From: Comamonadaceae bacterium
GTDB lineage: Bacteria > Pseudomonadota > Gammaproteobacteria > Burkholderiales > Burkholderiaceae_C
Length of the DNA stretch: 17,188 nt
Assembly (NCBI GenBank): GCA_947454585.1
Contig: CANGML010000012.1
Coordinates: 1 to 17,188, forward strand
Direction of reading: 5' to 3'
Made by a program: the position numbers and the translations under genes. The first letter of the stretch is position 1. Every line of letters starts with the position of its first letter. The notes beneath the pieces were generated by a model that worked only from the letters and a program-made list of their open reading frames with translations, was not told the DNA's origin and did not search any database. Positions 8,530 through 16,073 of the stretch are shown here, in pieces.

Positions 8530-10212
8530 TTATTTGTGGTCGCGCAGCTCGCGACGCAGCACTTTGCCAACAGGCGTCTTGGGCAAGGCGTCACGGAACT
8601 CGACCACGCGGGGCATCTTGTAGCCCGTCAGGTTATGTCGGCAATGCTCCAACACCTGCGCCTCAGTGAGCGCAGGATCTTTCTTGACCACCACCAATTT
8701 CACGGCCTCGCCCGAACGCTCATCTGGGATACCAATGACCGCGCACTCCATGACACCGGCCAAGCCAGCAACGACTTCTTCCACCTCATTCGGGTAGACG
8801 TTGAAGCCGCTGACCAAAATCATGTCCTTCTTGCGGTCCACGATGCGGAAGTAACCACGCTCGTCCATCACCCCCACATCGCCAGACTTGAAGAAGCCAT
8901 CGGCGGTCATCACACGCGCTGTTTCATCAGGGCGTTGCCAATAACCTGCCATCACTTGGGGACCACGAATCGCGATCTCACCCGGTTCACCCACGGGCAC
9001 TTCGTTGCCAGCATCGTCGATGATTTTCATGTCGGTGCTGGGCAAGGGCACGCCAATTGATCCGTTGAACGCTTTGTTGGTGACCGGATTGCCACTGGCC
9101 GCAGGGCTGGTCTCCGACAAGCCATAGGCTTCGCAAATAGGGCAGCCTGTCTTCTCCAGCCACTGCCGCGCCACGGGGCCTTGCACCGCCATACCGCCAC
9201 CGACGGACACCACCAAGTGCGACCAATCCACTTTGTTGAAATCAGGATGGTTGACCAGCGCATTGAACAAGGTATTGACTGCGGGGAACACATGAAAGCG
9301 GTGCTTGGTGAGCTCTTTGAACACCGCCGGCAAATCGCGCGGATTGGGAATCAGCACCGAGCAGCCGCCCATGCGCATGCACGCCATGATGTTGAGCGTG
9401 AAAGCGAAGATGTGGTACAGCGGTAAGGGGCAAATAAAGGTCGGAATTTCGTCGGCGGGAATGCGCTTGAGCGCAGGCTGAAACCACGCAGACGCTTGCA
9501 ACATATTGGCCATCACATTGCGATGCAACAACTCCGCACCTTTGGCCACACCCGTGGTGCCACCGGTGTACTGCAACACCGCTAAATCATCACCATGAAT
9601 ATCGGGCAAGGTGAGGGTGCAACGTTCGCCCCGCGTCAGCGCATCATTGAAGCGCACCGCTGTAGGGAGCTCAAACGCAGGCACCATTTTTTTGACTTTG
9701 CGCACCACGTGGTTGACCAAGGTGCCTTTGAGCCAACCCAAACGGTCGCCCATGGCACACAACACCACATGCTGAACGGGTGTGCGCGCCAAACACTCTT
9801 GCAGAGTTGCGCCAAAGTTTTCCAGAATCACGATGGCTTTGGCATCAGCGTCTTTGAGCTGCGCCTCCAGCTCACGCGGGGTATAGAGCGGGTTGATGTT
9901 GACCACGACAAAACCAGCGCGCAACACCGCCGCCACAGCGATGGGGTATTGCAAGACGTTGGGCAACATGATCGCCACACGATCACCAAACACAAGGCCC
10001 AAACTTTGCAGATACGCAGCAAAGACTTGGCTCAGTCGGTCTAACTCGGCGTAGCTCAGGCCTTTACCCAGAAAGCTAAAAGCCGTGCGATCGCCATATT
10101 GGCGAAAGCTCTCTTGCATCAAGTCCACCAGCGAACTGTAGGCGGTGAGGTCTATTTCTGCAGGAACGCCCTCAGGATAGGCGCTTAACCAAGGCTTTTG
10201 TGCGGCGCTCAT
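8530..10212 (-). CDS. fadD: Long-chain fatty acid--CoA ligase (acyl-CoA synthetase)
   Basis: This ATP-dependent enzyme activates fatty acids to acyl-CoA through an acyl-adenylate, feeding beta-oxidation or lipid synthesis. It has 560 residues, the normal FadD length. The ANL-superfamily motifs are all present: the P-loop-like YTGGTTGVAKG at 215-225, YGLSETSP at 363-370, and FKSGDVGVMDERGYFRIVDR at 441-460, which overlaps the fatty-acyl-CoA-synthetase signature. The hinge VSGFNVYPNEVEE follows at 467-479, and the catalytic Lys550 is in PVGKVLRREL. Its ATG overlaps the pntB stop as ATGA (10209-10212), so it looks translationally coupled to the transhydrogenase genes. Long-chain specificity is inferred from overall similarity; a medium-chain relative cannot be excluded. 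Confidence 0.93.
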   Translation of the reverse strand: MSAAQKPWLSAYPEGVPAEIDLTAYSSLVDLMQESFRQYGDRTAFSFLGKGLSYAELDRLSQVFAAYLQSLGLVFGDRVAIMLPNVLQYPIAVAAVLRAGFVVVNINPLYTPRELEAQLKDADAKAIVILENFGATLQECLARTPVQHVVLCAMGDRLGWLKGTLVNHVVRKVKKMVPAFELPTAVRFNDALTRGERCTLTLPDIHGDDLAVLQYTGGTTGVAKGAELLHRNVMANMLQASAWFQPALKRIPADEIPTFICPLPLYHIFAFTLNIMACMRMGGCSVLIPNPRDLPAVFKELTKHRFHVFPAVNTLFNALVNHPDFNKVDWSHLVVSVGGGMAVQGPVARQWLEKTGCPICEAYGLSETSPAASGNPVTNKAFNGSIGVPLPSTDMKIIDDAGNEVPVGEPGEIAIRGPQVMAGYWQRPDETARVMTADGFFKSGDVGVMDERGYFRIVDRKKDMILVSGFNVYPNEVEEVVAGLAGVMECAVIGIPDERSGEAVKLVVVKKDPALTEAQVLEHCRHNLTGYKMPRVVEFRDALPKTPVGKVLRRELRDHK

Positions 10213-11708
10213 TCGACGGCTTTCACCATATCTTCCACGACCTTTTTGGCGTCGCCAAACACCATCATGGTCTTGTCCATGTAGAACAGCTCGTTGTCCA
10301 AGCCCGCATAGCCCGAGGCCATGCTTCGTTTGTTCACGATCACGGTCTTGGCTTTGTAGGCCTCCAAGATCGGCATACCGTAGATCGAGCTGCCCTTCTC
10401 CAACGCAGCAGGGTTGACCACGTCGTTGGCACCCAAGACGATGGCCACATCCACTTGGCCAAATTCGCCATTGATGTCTTCCATCTCAAACACTTGGTCA
10501 TAGGGCACTTCGGCTTCGGCCAGCAACACGTTCATGTGGCCAGGCATGCGGCCCGCCACGGGGTGAATCGCGTACTTCACGCTGATGCCTTTGTGCATCA
10601 ACTTCTCAGCCAATTCGTTCACCGCATGCTGCGCACGCGCCACGGCCAAACCATAGCCAGGCACGATGACCACGGTTTCGGCATTGGCCAAGATATAGGC
10701 TGCATCATCCGCGCTGCCGCTCTTGACAGGGCGTTGCTCTTGTGCACCGCCAACGGCTGTGACAGCCTCTGCACCAAAGCCACCCAAGATCACGCTAAAG
10801 AAAGAGCGGTTCATCGCTTTGCACATGATGTAACTCAGAATCGCGCCCGAGCTTCCCACCAACGAGCCTGCAATGATCAGCATGCTGTTGTTCAGCGAGA
10901 AGCCAATGCCCGCCGCCGCCCAGCCCGAATAGCTGTTGAGCATGGACACCACCACCGGCATGTCGGCACCACCAATCGGAATGATGATGAGCACGCCCAT
11001 CACAAACGACAAAGCCAACATGGCGAAGAACGCTGTCCAGCTTTCTGTGGCCACAAACATCAAGCCCAAACCAATCGTCACCAGCCCCAACACGAGGTTG
11101 AGCATGTGCTGACCCGCAAAGCTCACGGGCGCGCCTTGGAACAAACGGAACTTGTATTTACCCGACAGCTTGCCAAACGCAATCACCGAGCCACTGAAGG
11201 TGATGGCGCCGATGGCAGCGCCCAAGAACAGCTCTAAGCGGTTGCCGGCGGGGATGGGGAAGCGTTGAACGCTTTCGGTGATCACCAAGCCGGCGGCGGT
11301 TTGCGCGCGGATGACCAACTCTTGTGGCGCTGCCGTGATGCCAAAGGCCCAAGGCTCGGCCACTGCGGCCACACCAATGAACACGGCAGCCAAACCAATC
11401 ATGCTGTGCATGAAAGCGACCAGTTCGGGCATCTTGGTCATCTCGACGCGCTGCGCCATGACAGTGCCGGCACCGCCGCCTACCACCAGGCCCAACAGCA
11501 CCCAGCTCATGCCCACACCAGAGCCTGACAACTTGACGATCAAGGCTGCGGTGGTGATGACCGCAATGGTCATACCCGTCATGCCAAACACGTTGCCGCG
11601 AATCGAGGTGGTGGGGTGGCTCAAACCTTTGAGCGCCTGAATGAAACACACGCTTGCCACCAAGTACATCAAGGTGACGAGGTTCATTGACACAAAGTCC
11701 ATGCTCAT
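10209..11708 (-). CDS. pntB: NAD(P) transhydrogenase subunit beta
   Basis: PntB is the membrane and NADP(H)-binding subunit of the proton-translocating transhydrogenase, which makes NADPH from NADH using the proton gradient. It has 499 residues. About nine hydrophobic segments span residues 8-315, including the conserved His101 region VAFMHSMIG. The soluble NADP-binding domain III occupies the C-terminus. It has GYGLAVARAQ at 351-360, AGRMPGHMNVLLAEAE at 385-400, GANDVVNPAA at 427-436 and KRSMASGYAG at 460-469. The start codon overlaps the pntAb stop (ATGA at 11705-11708); a second ATG two codons in is an alternative. It is followed by fadD with another 4-base overlap. Confidence 0.97.
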   Translation of the reverse strand: MSMDFVSMNLVTLMYLVASVCFIQALKGLSHPTTSIRGNVFGMTGMTIAVITTAALIVKLSGSGVGMSWVLLGLVVGGGAGTVMAQRVEMTKMPELVAFMHSMIGLAAVFIGVAAVAEPWAFGITAAPQELVIRAQTAAGLVITESVQRFPIPAGNRLELFLGAAIGAITFSGSVIAFGKLSGKYKFRLFQGAPVSFAGQHMLNLVLGLVTIGLGLMFVATESWTAFFAMLALSFVMGVLIIIPIGGADMPVVVSMLNSYSGWAAAGIGFSLNNSMLIIAGSLVGSSGAILSYIMCKAMNRSFFSVILGGFGAEAVTAVGGAQEQRPVKSGSADDAAYILANAETVVIVPGYGLAVARAQHAVNELAEKLMHKGISVKYAIHPVAGRMPGHMNVLLAEAEVPYDQVFEMEDINGEFGQVDVAIVLGANDVVNPAALEKGSSIYGMPILEAYKAKTVIVNKRSMASGYAGLDNELFYMDKTMMVFGDAKKVVEDMVKAVE

Positions 11709-12028
11709 GCTTTGTCTCCTGCTGCAGCCTTAGCAGGCTTTTCTTTTTTGCGGAACATTTCCAGCATGCGACGCGTGACCATGAAGCCACCAAACACGTT
11801 CACAGCAGCCAAGGCCACCGCGAGCACGCCCATGGTTTTGCCCAGCGTGGTCTGCGTCATTGCAGCGGCCAACATGGCACCCACAATGACGATGGCAGAA
11901 ATCGCGTTGGTCACCGCCATGAGCGGCGTGTGCAAAGCGGGTGTGACGGTCCACACCACGTGGTAACCCACGTAGATGGCGAGCACAAAAATGATCAAGT
12001 TGACGAGGGTGGGAGAGACGGCATCCAT
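11705..12028 (-). CDS. pntAb: NAD(P) transhydrogenase subunit alpha, membrane part (PntAb)
   Basis: In the three-subunit form of transhydrogenase the membrane part of the alpha subunit is a separate protein, and this 107-residue product is that part. It has three hydrophobic helices, at about 8-28, 42-58 and 64-84. The conserved loop HTPLMAVTNAISAIVIVGAM is at 33-52, and VNVFGGFMVTRRMLEMF at 77-93 ends the membrane region. A short Lys/Ala-rich tail follows. GAGGAA about ten bases upstream is a fair ribosome site. It lies 18 bases after pntAa and overlaps pntB by 4 bases. E. coli has pntAa and pntAb fused; the split form here is common in other proteobacteria. Confidence 0.97.
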   Translation of the reverse strand: MDAVSPTLVNLIIFVLAIYVGYHVVWTVTPALHTPLMAVTNAISAIVIVGAMLAAAMTQTTLGKTMGVLAVALAAVNVFGGFMVTRRMLEMFRKKEKPAKAAAGDKA

Positions 12029-12046
12029 GTTGTTGTATTCCTCGTA

Positions 12047-13177
12047 TTATTTTTTCACCACTGCGCCATCGCGGGTGACAAGACAAGCGGCCACGATGTC
12101 GTCATCCATGTCGATGTGCAGGGCGCCTTCTTTGTTGATGATGAGTTTCAAAAAGTCGAGCACGTTGCGCGCATAGAGCGCGCTTGAATCGGCGGCGACC
12201 AAGGCAGGCAAGTTGGTCTCGCCCACAATCGTCACGCCATGTTTGATGACGGTCTTGCCGGCCTCCGTCAGCGGGCAATTGCCATCGACGCCATGGGCAC
12301 CTTTGCCTGCGGCGATGTCGATGATGACCGAGCCCGGCTTCATGGCCTTGACCATGTCTTCGGTCACCAGCACGGGGGCTGCGCGGCCTGGAATCAAGGC
12401 CGTGGTGATCACGATGTCGGCCAAGGCCACGCGCTTGGCCACTTCCACCTTTTGACGATCCAACCAGCTTGGCGGCATGGGTCGGGCATAACCGCCTACG
12501 CCTTCGGCGGCGTCTTTTTCTTCTTGACTCTCGAACGGTACGTCGATGAACTTGGCACCGAGTGACTCGACTTGTTCTTTGACGCTGGGGCGCACATCGG
12601 TGGCCTCAATCACCGCGCCCAAACGCTTGGCCGTGGCGATGGCTTGCAAGCCCGCCACGCCCACACCGAGGATGACCACGCGCGCAGCTTTCACCGTACC
12701 CGCCGCCGTCATGAGCATCGGGAAGAAACGTTGGTATTTGTCAGCGGCCAGCATCACAGCTTTGTAGCCCGCGATGTTCGCTTGTGAAGACAAGACGTCC
12801 ATGCTTTGTGCGCGTGTGGTGCGTGGGGCGGCTTCCAAAGCAAAGCCCGTGGCACCTGCGCCAGCGATACGCTGCAAACCTTCTGCATTGAAGGGCTCTA
12901 ACATGCCCACCACCGTGCTGCCCGACTTGATGAGGGATGCTTCAGTCGCCTCAGGGGCGCGGACTTTGAGAACCAAATCACAGCCCCATGCCGATGCGCC
13001 ATCCACGACTTCAGCCCCGACCGCAGCATAAGCCGCGTCAGGCACACTGGCCAACACACCCGCACCCGCTTGCACGCGCACCACATGCCCTTGCCCGATC
13101 AGCTTCTTTGCTGTCTCAGGTGTGACGGCCACTCGGGCTTCGCCCGCCATCGTTTCGGCGGGAACACCAATCAACAT
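12047..13177 (-). CDS. pntAa: NAD(P) transhydrogenase subunit alpha, NAD-binding part (PntAa)
   Basis: This is the soluble NAD(H)-binding domain I of the proton-translocating transhydrogenase. I chose the ATG at 13177 (376 residues) because GAGGAGA lies just upstream and MLIGVPAET is the family N-terminus; the longer open frame to 13468 would run through the divergent nudJ gene. Key blocks are RTTRAQSMDVLSSQANIAGY at 119-138 and the dinucleotide fold GVGVAGLQA at 171-179, with Asp194 (EATDVRP) expected to bind the adenosine ribose. ALADIVITTALIPGRAAP lies in the C-terminal half. It is the first gene of the pntAa-pntAb-pntB-fadD-mtnN operon. The promoter must lie in 13178-13276 or inside nudJ; only a weak -10-like TGTAAC (13221-13226) is visible. 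Confidence 0.97.
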   Translation of the reverse strand: MLIGVPAETMAGEARVAVTPETAKKLIGQGHVVRVQAGAGVLASVPDAAYAAVGAEVVDGASAWGCDLVLKVRAPEATEASLIKSGSTVVGMLEPFNAEGLQRIAGAGATGFALEAAPRTTRAQSMDVLSSQANIAGYKAVMLAADKYQRFFPMLMTAAGTVKAARVVILGVGVAGLQAIATAKRLGAVIEATDVRPSVKEQVESLGAKFIDVPFESQEEKDAAEGVGGYARPMPPSWLDRQKVEVAKRVALADIVITTALIPGRAAPVLVTEDMVKAMKPGSVIIDIAAGKGAHGVDGNCPLTEAGKTVIKHGVTIVGETNLPALVAADSSALYARNVLDFLKLIINKEGALHIDMDDDIVAACLVTRDGAVVKK

Positions 13178-13276
13178 GGGCTTCTCCTCATTGAAGTCAT
13201 TTTTGTCAGAAAACCGCAAGGTTACACGACTTTGTTGGTGTTCCTGAAGCGGATTAACCCGAAAGATAATGACGAA

Positions 13277-13777
13277 ATGAATAAACGTTGGAAGCCCAGT
13301 GTCACCGTCGCCGCCATCATCGAACGGGAGGGTCGTTACCTGTTGATCGAAGAGCACACGCCCGAGGGCTTGCGCCTGAACAACCCTGCTGGCCACCTCG
13401 ACCCGGGTGAGTCGCCTGAAGACGGTTGCGCACGCGAAGCGCTGGAAGAAACCACCCACACGTTCCAACCCACCGAGCTGGTGGGGATCTACATCTCACG
13501 CCTACAACGCCCCGCCCGCGAAGGTCGCGCAGCAGAAGACGTGACCTATTTCCGACTCGCGTTTTGTGGGGTGCTAGGTGAACAAATGGCCGATGCCCAG
13601 CTCGACCACGGGATCGTGCGCACGCTGTGGATGACGCCTGACGAAATACGCGCCAACGCGCACCGCCTGCGCAGCCCGCTGGTGTTGCGCTGCATGGAAG
13701 ACCATTTGGCGGGTCAACGCTTTCCCCTCAGCATGATCTACACCGACCCCAGCGTGCTGCAACCCACACAGGGATAA
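13277..13777 (+). CDS. nudJ: Nudix hydrolase, NudJ-like
   Basis: Nudix enzymes hydrolyse nucleoside diphosphates linked to another group; E. coli NudJ acts on nucleoside tri- and diphosphates and on HMP-PP of the thiamine pathway. The product has 166 residues from the ATG at 13277. The Nudix box spans 39-61, from GHLDPGE to REALEETTH, with the metal-binding Glu cluster Arg53-Glu54 and Glu57-Glu58 intact. The glycine expected late in the box is Thr60. The flanking NNPAGHL, and the C-terminal LRSPLVL and GQRFPLSMI blocks, resemble E. coli NudJ. In E. coli, nudJ is also next to mnmA. No Shine-Dalgarno is seen. GATAAT at 13265-13270 is too close to the ATG for an ordinary leader, so the start or promoter is uncertain. 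Nearby ATGs further upstream lie in pntAa. Confidence 0.87.
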   Translation: MNKRWKPSVTVAAIIEREGRYLLIEEHTPEGLRLNNPAGHLDPGESPEDGCAREALEETTHTFQPTELVGIYISRLQRPAREGRAAEDVTYFRLAFCGVLGEQMADAQLDHGIVRTLWMTPDEIRANAHRLRSPLVLRCMEDHLAGQRFPLSMIYTDPSVLQPTQG

Positions 13778-13784
13778 TTGCCCC

Positions 13785-14912
13785 ATGGCAACGAACAAAC
13801 GCGTGGTGGTGGGCTTGAGCGGCGGCGTGGACTCTGCCGTCAGCGCCTACCTGCTCAAGCAGCAAGGCTATGACGTGGTCGGCATCTTCATGAAAAACTG
13901 GGAAGACGATGATGACAGCGACTACTGCTCGTCCAACATCGACTTCGTGGATGCCGCTGCCGTGGCCGATGTGATTGGCATCGACATTGAACACGTCAAC
14001 TTTGCCGCCGAATACAAAGACCGCGTGTTCGCCGAGTTCTTGCGCGAATACCAAGGGGGCCGCACCCCTAACCCCGACATTTTGTGCAACGCAGAGATCA
14101 AATTCAAAGCGTTCCTCGACCATGCCATGCGACTCGGTGCTGAAAAAATTGCTACCGGCCACTACTGCCGCGTGCGCGAACTGAACGGTGAGTTTCAGCT
14201 GCTCAAAGGCTTGGACCCCAGCAAAGACCAAAGCTATTTTTTGCACCGCTTGAACCAAGCCCAGCTGTCCAAAACTTTGTTCCCTGTCGGCGAATTGCAC
14301 AAAACCGAAGTGCGCCGCATCGCGGATGAGATTGGCTTACCCAACGCTAAAAAGAAAGACTCCACCGGCATTTGCTTCATCGGCGAACGACCCTTCCGCG
14401 AGTTCCTCAACCGTTACATTGCCAACGAACCCGGCCCCATCAAAGACGAACGCGGCCGCAAAATTGGCACGCATGTAGGTTTGAGTTTTTACACCTTGGG
14501 GCAGCGCCAAGGCTTGGGCATTGGAGGCTTAAAGGAGAAGGGGGCGCAGCGTGGAAGCGGCGAACACCAACCGTGGTTTGTCGCCCGCAAAGACTTGGCC
14601 ACCAACACCTTGTATGTGGTGCAAGGCCATGACCATCCTTGGTTGCTTTATGGCGCCCTGCAAGCCGACGACCTGAGCTGGTGCGCGCCACAGCCACCCG
14701 CTCCCGGCCGCTACGCCGCCAAAACCCGCTACCGCCAAGCCGATGCACCGTGCGAATTGCGCTACAACGAAAAAGGCGAGCTGCTGCTCGCCTTTGATGA
14801 CCCGCAGTGGGCTGTCACACCGGGTCAATCGGCCGTGCTGTATGACGGCGAAGTGTGTCTGGGTGGCGGCGTCATTGCCGGCGCTGCAGCGCTGACTGAG
14901 ACGCCTGCCTGA
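13785..14912 (+). CDS. mnmA: tRNA-specific 2-thiouridylase MnmA
   Basis: MnmA activates U34 of Lys, Glu and Gln tRNAs with ATP and transfers sulfur to make 2-thiouridine, using sulfur relayed from IscS. It has 375 residues. The PP-loop GLSGGVDSA is at 10-18. The catalytic nucleophile Cys101 is in [14 protein letters not shown] (94-107). ATGHYCRV follows at 123-130, [10 protein letters not shown] at 147-156, and the persulfide-bearing Cys197 in [15 protein letters not shown] (193-207). [14 protein letters not shown] precedes the C-terminal beta barrel. An insertion in the [14 protein letters not shown] region (36-49) is typical of proteobacterial MnmA. It starts 7 bases after nudJ, with AGGG in the nudJ tail as a ribosome site, so the two are probably co-transcribed. 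Confidence 0.98.
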   Translation: MATNKRVVVGLSGGVDSAVSAYLLKQQGYDVVGIFMKNWEDDDDSDYCSSNIDFVDAAAVADVIGIDIEHVNFAAEYKDRVFAEFLREYQGGRTPNPDILCNAEIKFKAFLDHAMRLGAEKIATGHYCRVRELNGEFQLLKGLDPSKDQSYFLHRLNQAQLSKTLFPVGELHKTEVRRIADEIGLPNAKKKDSTGICFIGERPFREFLNRYIANEPGPIKDERGRKIGTHVGLSFYTLGQRQGLGIGGLKEKGAQRGSGEHQPWFVARKDLATNTLYVVQGHDHPWLLYGALQADDLSWCAPQPPAPGRYAAKTRYRQADAPCELRYNEKGELLLAFDDPQWAVTPGQSAVLYDGEVCLGGGVIAGAAALTETPA

Positions 14913-14930
14913 GCCTTACTTCAGCGCTGC
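14886..14930. repeat. Ten-base inverted repeat over the mnmA/75-aa convergent stops
   Basis: GCAGCGCTGA (14886-14895) is the exact reverse complement of TCAGCGCTGC (14921-14930), with 25 bases between that contain both stop codons. Each arm itself contains the palindrome CAGCGCTG, and a 12-base palindrome GCGCTGCAGCGC covers 14881-14892. It may be a bidirectional transcription end, but no T-run follows either arm. Confidence 0.4.
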
Positions 14931-15143
14931 TGTAGGCACTTTGGTTTCGACTTTCTTCGTGGCATCAGCCTTTACAACAGCCGTTTTTTCTTTCACGACT
15001 TTTTTGGATTCGGCCTTCGCTGCGGGCGCGGCGGTGACTGCAGGCGCAGCGGTTGCAGGTGTTGCCACTGGTGCAACCGGGGAGGTTGCGAACGCGGCAG
15101 CAGAGAAAGTACCCACGATCAAAGAGGCAATCAACTTGTTCAT
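14916..15143 (-). CDS. Small exported Ala/Lys-rich protein of unknown function
   Basis: The product has 75 residues. The N-terminus MNKLIASLIVGTFSAAAFA is a clear Sec signal peptide with likely cleavage after AFA (residue 19). The mature part of about 56 residues is low complexity: first Ala/Pro/Val/Thr-rich, then Lys-rich (KKVVKEKTAVVKADATKKVE), with no Cys, no aromatic residues and no recognised domain. It is therefore probably a small basic, disordered periplasmic protein. AAGGAAA about seven bases upstream of the ATG at 15143 supports this start over an in-frame ATG at 15212, which would bury the signal peptide. Similar small Ala/Lys-rich exported proteins are common in Burkholderiales, but their role is not known to me. 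Its stop is 3 bases from that of mnmA. Confidence 0.75.
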   Translation of the reverse strand: MNKLIASLIVGTFSAAAFATSPVAPVATPATAAPAVTAAPAAKAESKKVVKEKTAVVKADATKKVETKVPTAALK

Positions 15144-15216
15144 ACAAAGTTTCCTTTTAGGTTTTTGAACAACTCCAACATCGGAGTGATCCATCAACGG
15201 GGGGCAGCTCACCGCT

Positions 15217-15248
15217 GTTGACGCAAATATTTAATTATTTTGGTCAAC
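15217..15248. repeat. AT-rich inverted repeat in the intergenic region
   Basis: GTTGAC (15217-15222) and GTCAAC (15243-15248) form a perfect 6-base inverted repeat around 20 AT-rich bases. It is the most AT-rich stretch in the window and lies between two divergent small genes. It may be a regulator site or part of a promoter; I could not place proper -35/-10 pairs on either strand. The rest of 15144-15341 holds a small hairpin (ACTCC/GGAGT at 15172-15187) and the short ORF listed separately. Confidence 0.3.
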
Positions 15249-15294
15249 TCATCGATGCGCACATCGTTACACCCCTCACCTAAAAACGCCAAAT

Positions 15295-15315
15295 TTACGC
15301 ATAGACTTCTTGCAT
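15295..15315 (-). other. Six-codon ORF with strong ribosome site (possible leader or relic)
   Basis: On the minus strand AAAGGAAA lies about five bases before an ATG at 15315 that reads MQEVYA and then stops at 15295-15297. A neighbouring frame, one base back, is open past this point and reads NLAFLGEG and then NDVRIDELTKIIKYLRQQR before a stop at 15209. It could be a leader peptide for the 75-residue gene, a frameshifted small gene, or chance. Confidence 0.25.
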
Positions 15316-15341
15316 GATTTTCCTTTACCACTGCCACGCCT

Positions 15342-15548
15342 ATGCCTAACTGGGGTGTTTTTGTGGCGCGCGTGTTGAGCGCGATTGGCTCTTGGCTAGA
15401 CGCCAGCAACCTGCGCAACCGCGTCTACAAACTCGAGCAAGAGAACGAGGTCATGCGCGTCGCCTTAGATGACATTCAACGCATGGACGCCGAGGGACGT
15501 ATTGGCTGGATTGCGCAAGAGACCTTGCACAACGTCAAAAGATACTGA
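15342..15548 (+). CDS. Small coiled-coil protein of unknown function
   Basis: The product has 68 residues and no recognised family. The N-terminal 20 residues are hydrophobic to amphipathic (VFVARVLSAIGSWLD). Residues about 22-48 form a likely coiled coil (LRNRVYKLEQENEVMRVAL, with Leu/Val at heptad spacing and many charges). The C-terminus ends ETLHNVKRY. Codon choice matches the surrounding genes, with many G/C third bases, which supports a real gene. No good Shine-Dalgarno precedes the ATG at 15342, so the start is uncertain. It converges on ssb and its TGA directly abuts the ssb stop as TGATCA. There is no signal peptide or strong membrane helix; a cytoplasmic or membrane-associated oligomer is a guess. 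Confidence 0.65.
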   Translation: MPNWGVFVARVLSAIGSWLDASNLRNRVYKLEQENEVMRVALDDIQRMDAEGRIGWIAQETLHNVKRY

Positions 15549-16046
15549 TCAGAACGGGATGTCGTCATCCATGTCATCAAAACCACCCTTGGCCGGCGCC
15601 TGCGCAGCAGGCCGTTGCGCGGCGGGCGCTGCAGCGCGAGGGGCGGCGGCGGGACGGCTGTAACCACCGCCACCTTCTTCACCACCACCGCTGGGGCCGC
15701 CCATGCCTTCACGGCCGCCCAAAAGTTGCAGTTCAGTCGCAATGATGTCCACGGTATTTTTTTCAACACCGGTGGTTTTGTCGGTGTACACGCCGTACTT
15801 CAAACGGCCTTCCACGTAGATAGGGCGGCCTTTTTTGACGTACTCGCCAGCGATCTCGGCCAAACGGTCATAGAACGTGACGCGGTGCCACTGGGTGTCT
15901 TCAATCATCTCGCCGCTGTTCTTGTCTTTGCGACGGCTGGATGTGGCCACGCTCACGTTCGCCACGGCTTGGCCGCTGGGCAGATAGCGCACTTCGGGGT
16001 CGCGGCCGCAGTTGCCGACGAGGATGACTTTGTTAACGGATGCCAT
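15549..16046 (-). CDS. ssb: Single-stranded DNA-binding protein
   Basis: SSB coats single-stranded DNA during replication, recombination and repair and recruits partner enzymes through its C-terminal tip. It has 165 residues. The OB fold covers about 1-110, from [20 protein letters not shown] to [13 protein letters not shown], with DNA-stacking aromatics including Trp53 and Phe58; Tyr87 replaces the Trp found at E. coli position 88. The linker (about 111-155) is Gly- then Ala/Pro-rich. The acidic tip DDMDDDIPF is intact. GGAGGAA just upstream of the ATG at 16046 is a strong ribosome site. It lies 27 bases after the MFS gene on the same strand; CATAAT (16073-16078) is a possible -10 without a good -35. 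Confidence 0.98.
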   Translation of the reverse strand: MASVNKVILVGNCGRDPEVRYLPSGQAVANVSVATSSRRKDKNSGEMIEDTQWHRVTFYDRLAEIAGEYVKKGRPIYVEGRLKYGVYTDKTTGVEKNTVDIIATELQLLGGREGMGGPSGGGEEGGGGYSRPAAAPRAAAPAAQRPAAQAPAKGGFDDMDDDIPF

Positions 16047-16073
16047 GGGTAAATTCCTCCAGTAGGGGGCTAA

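Noticed and set aside
10200..11237. A 345-codon plus-strand frame opposite pntB
   Set aside because: It is antisense to a fully conserved pntB, His-rich and without any motif.
13265..13270. GATAAT as -10 of a nudJ promoter
   Set aside because: It ends only 6 bases before the ATG and has no -35 at 16-18 bases. It would demand a leaderless mRNA with no supporting evidence.
13178..13468. N-terminal extension of pntAa on the minus strand
   Set aside because: It would overlap the divergent nudJ gene. The ATG at 13177 has a strong ribosome site and matches the family N-terminus.
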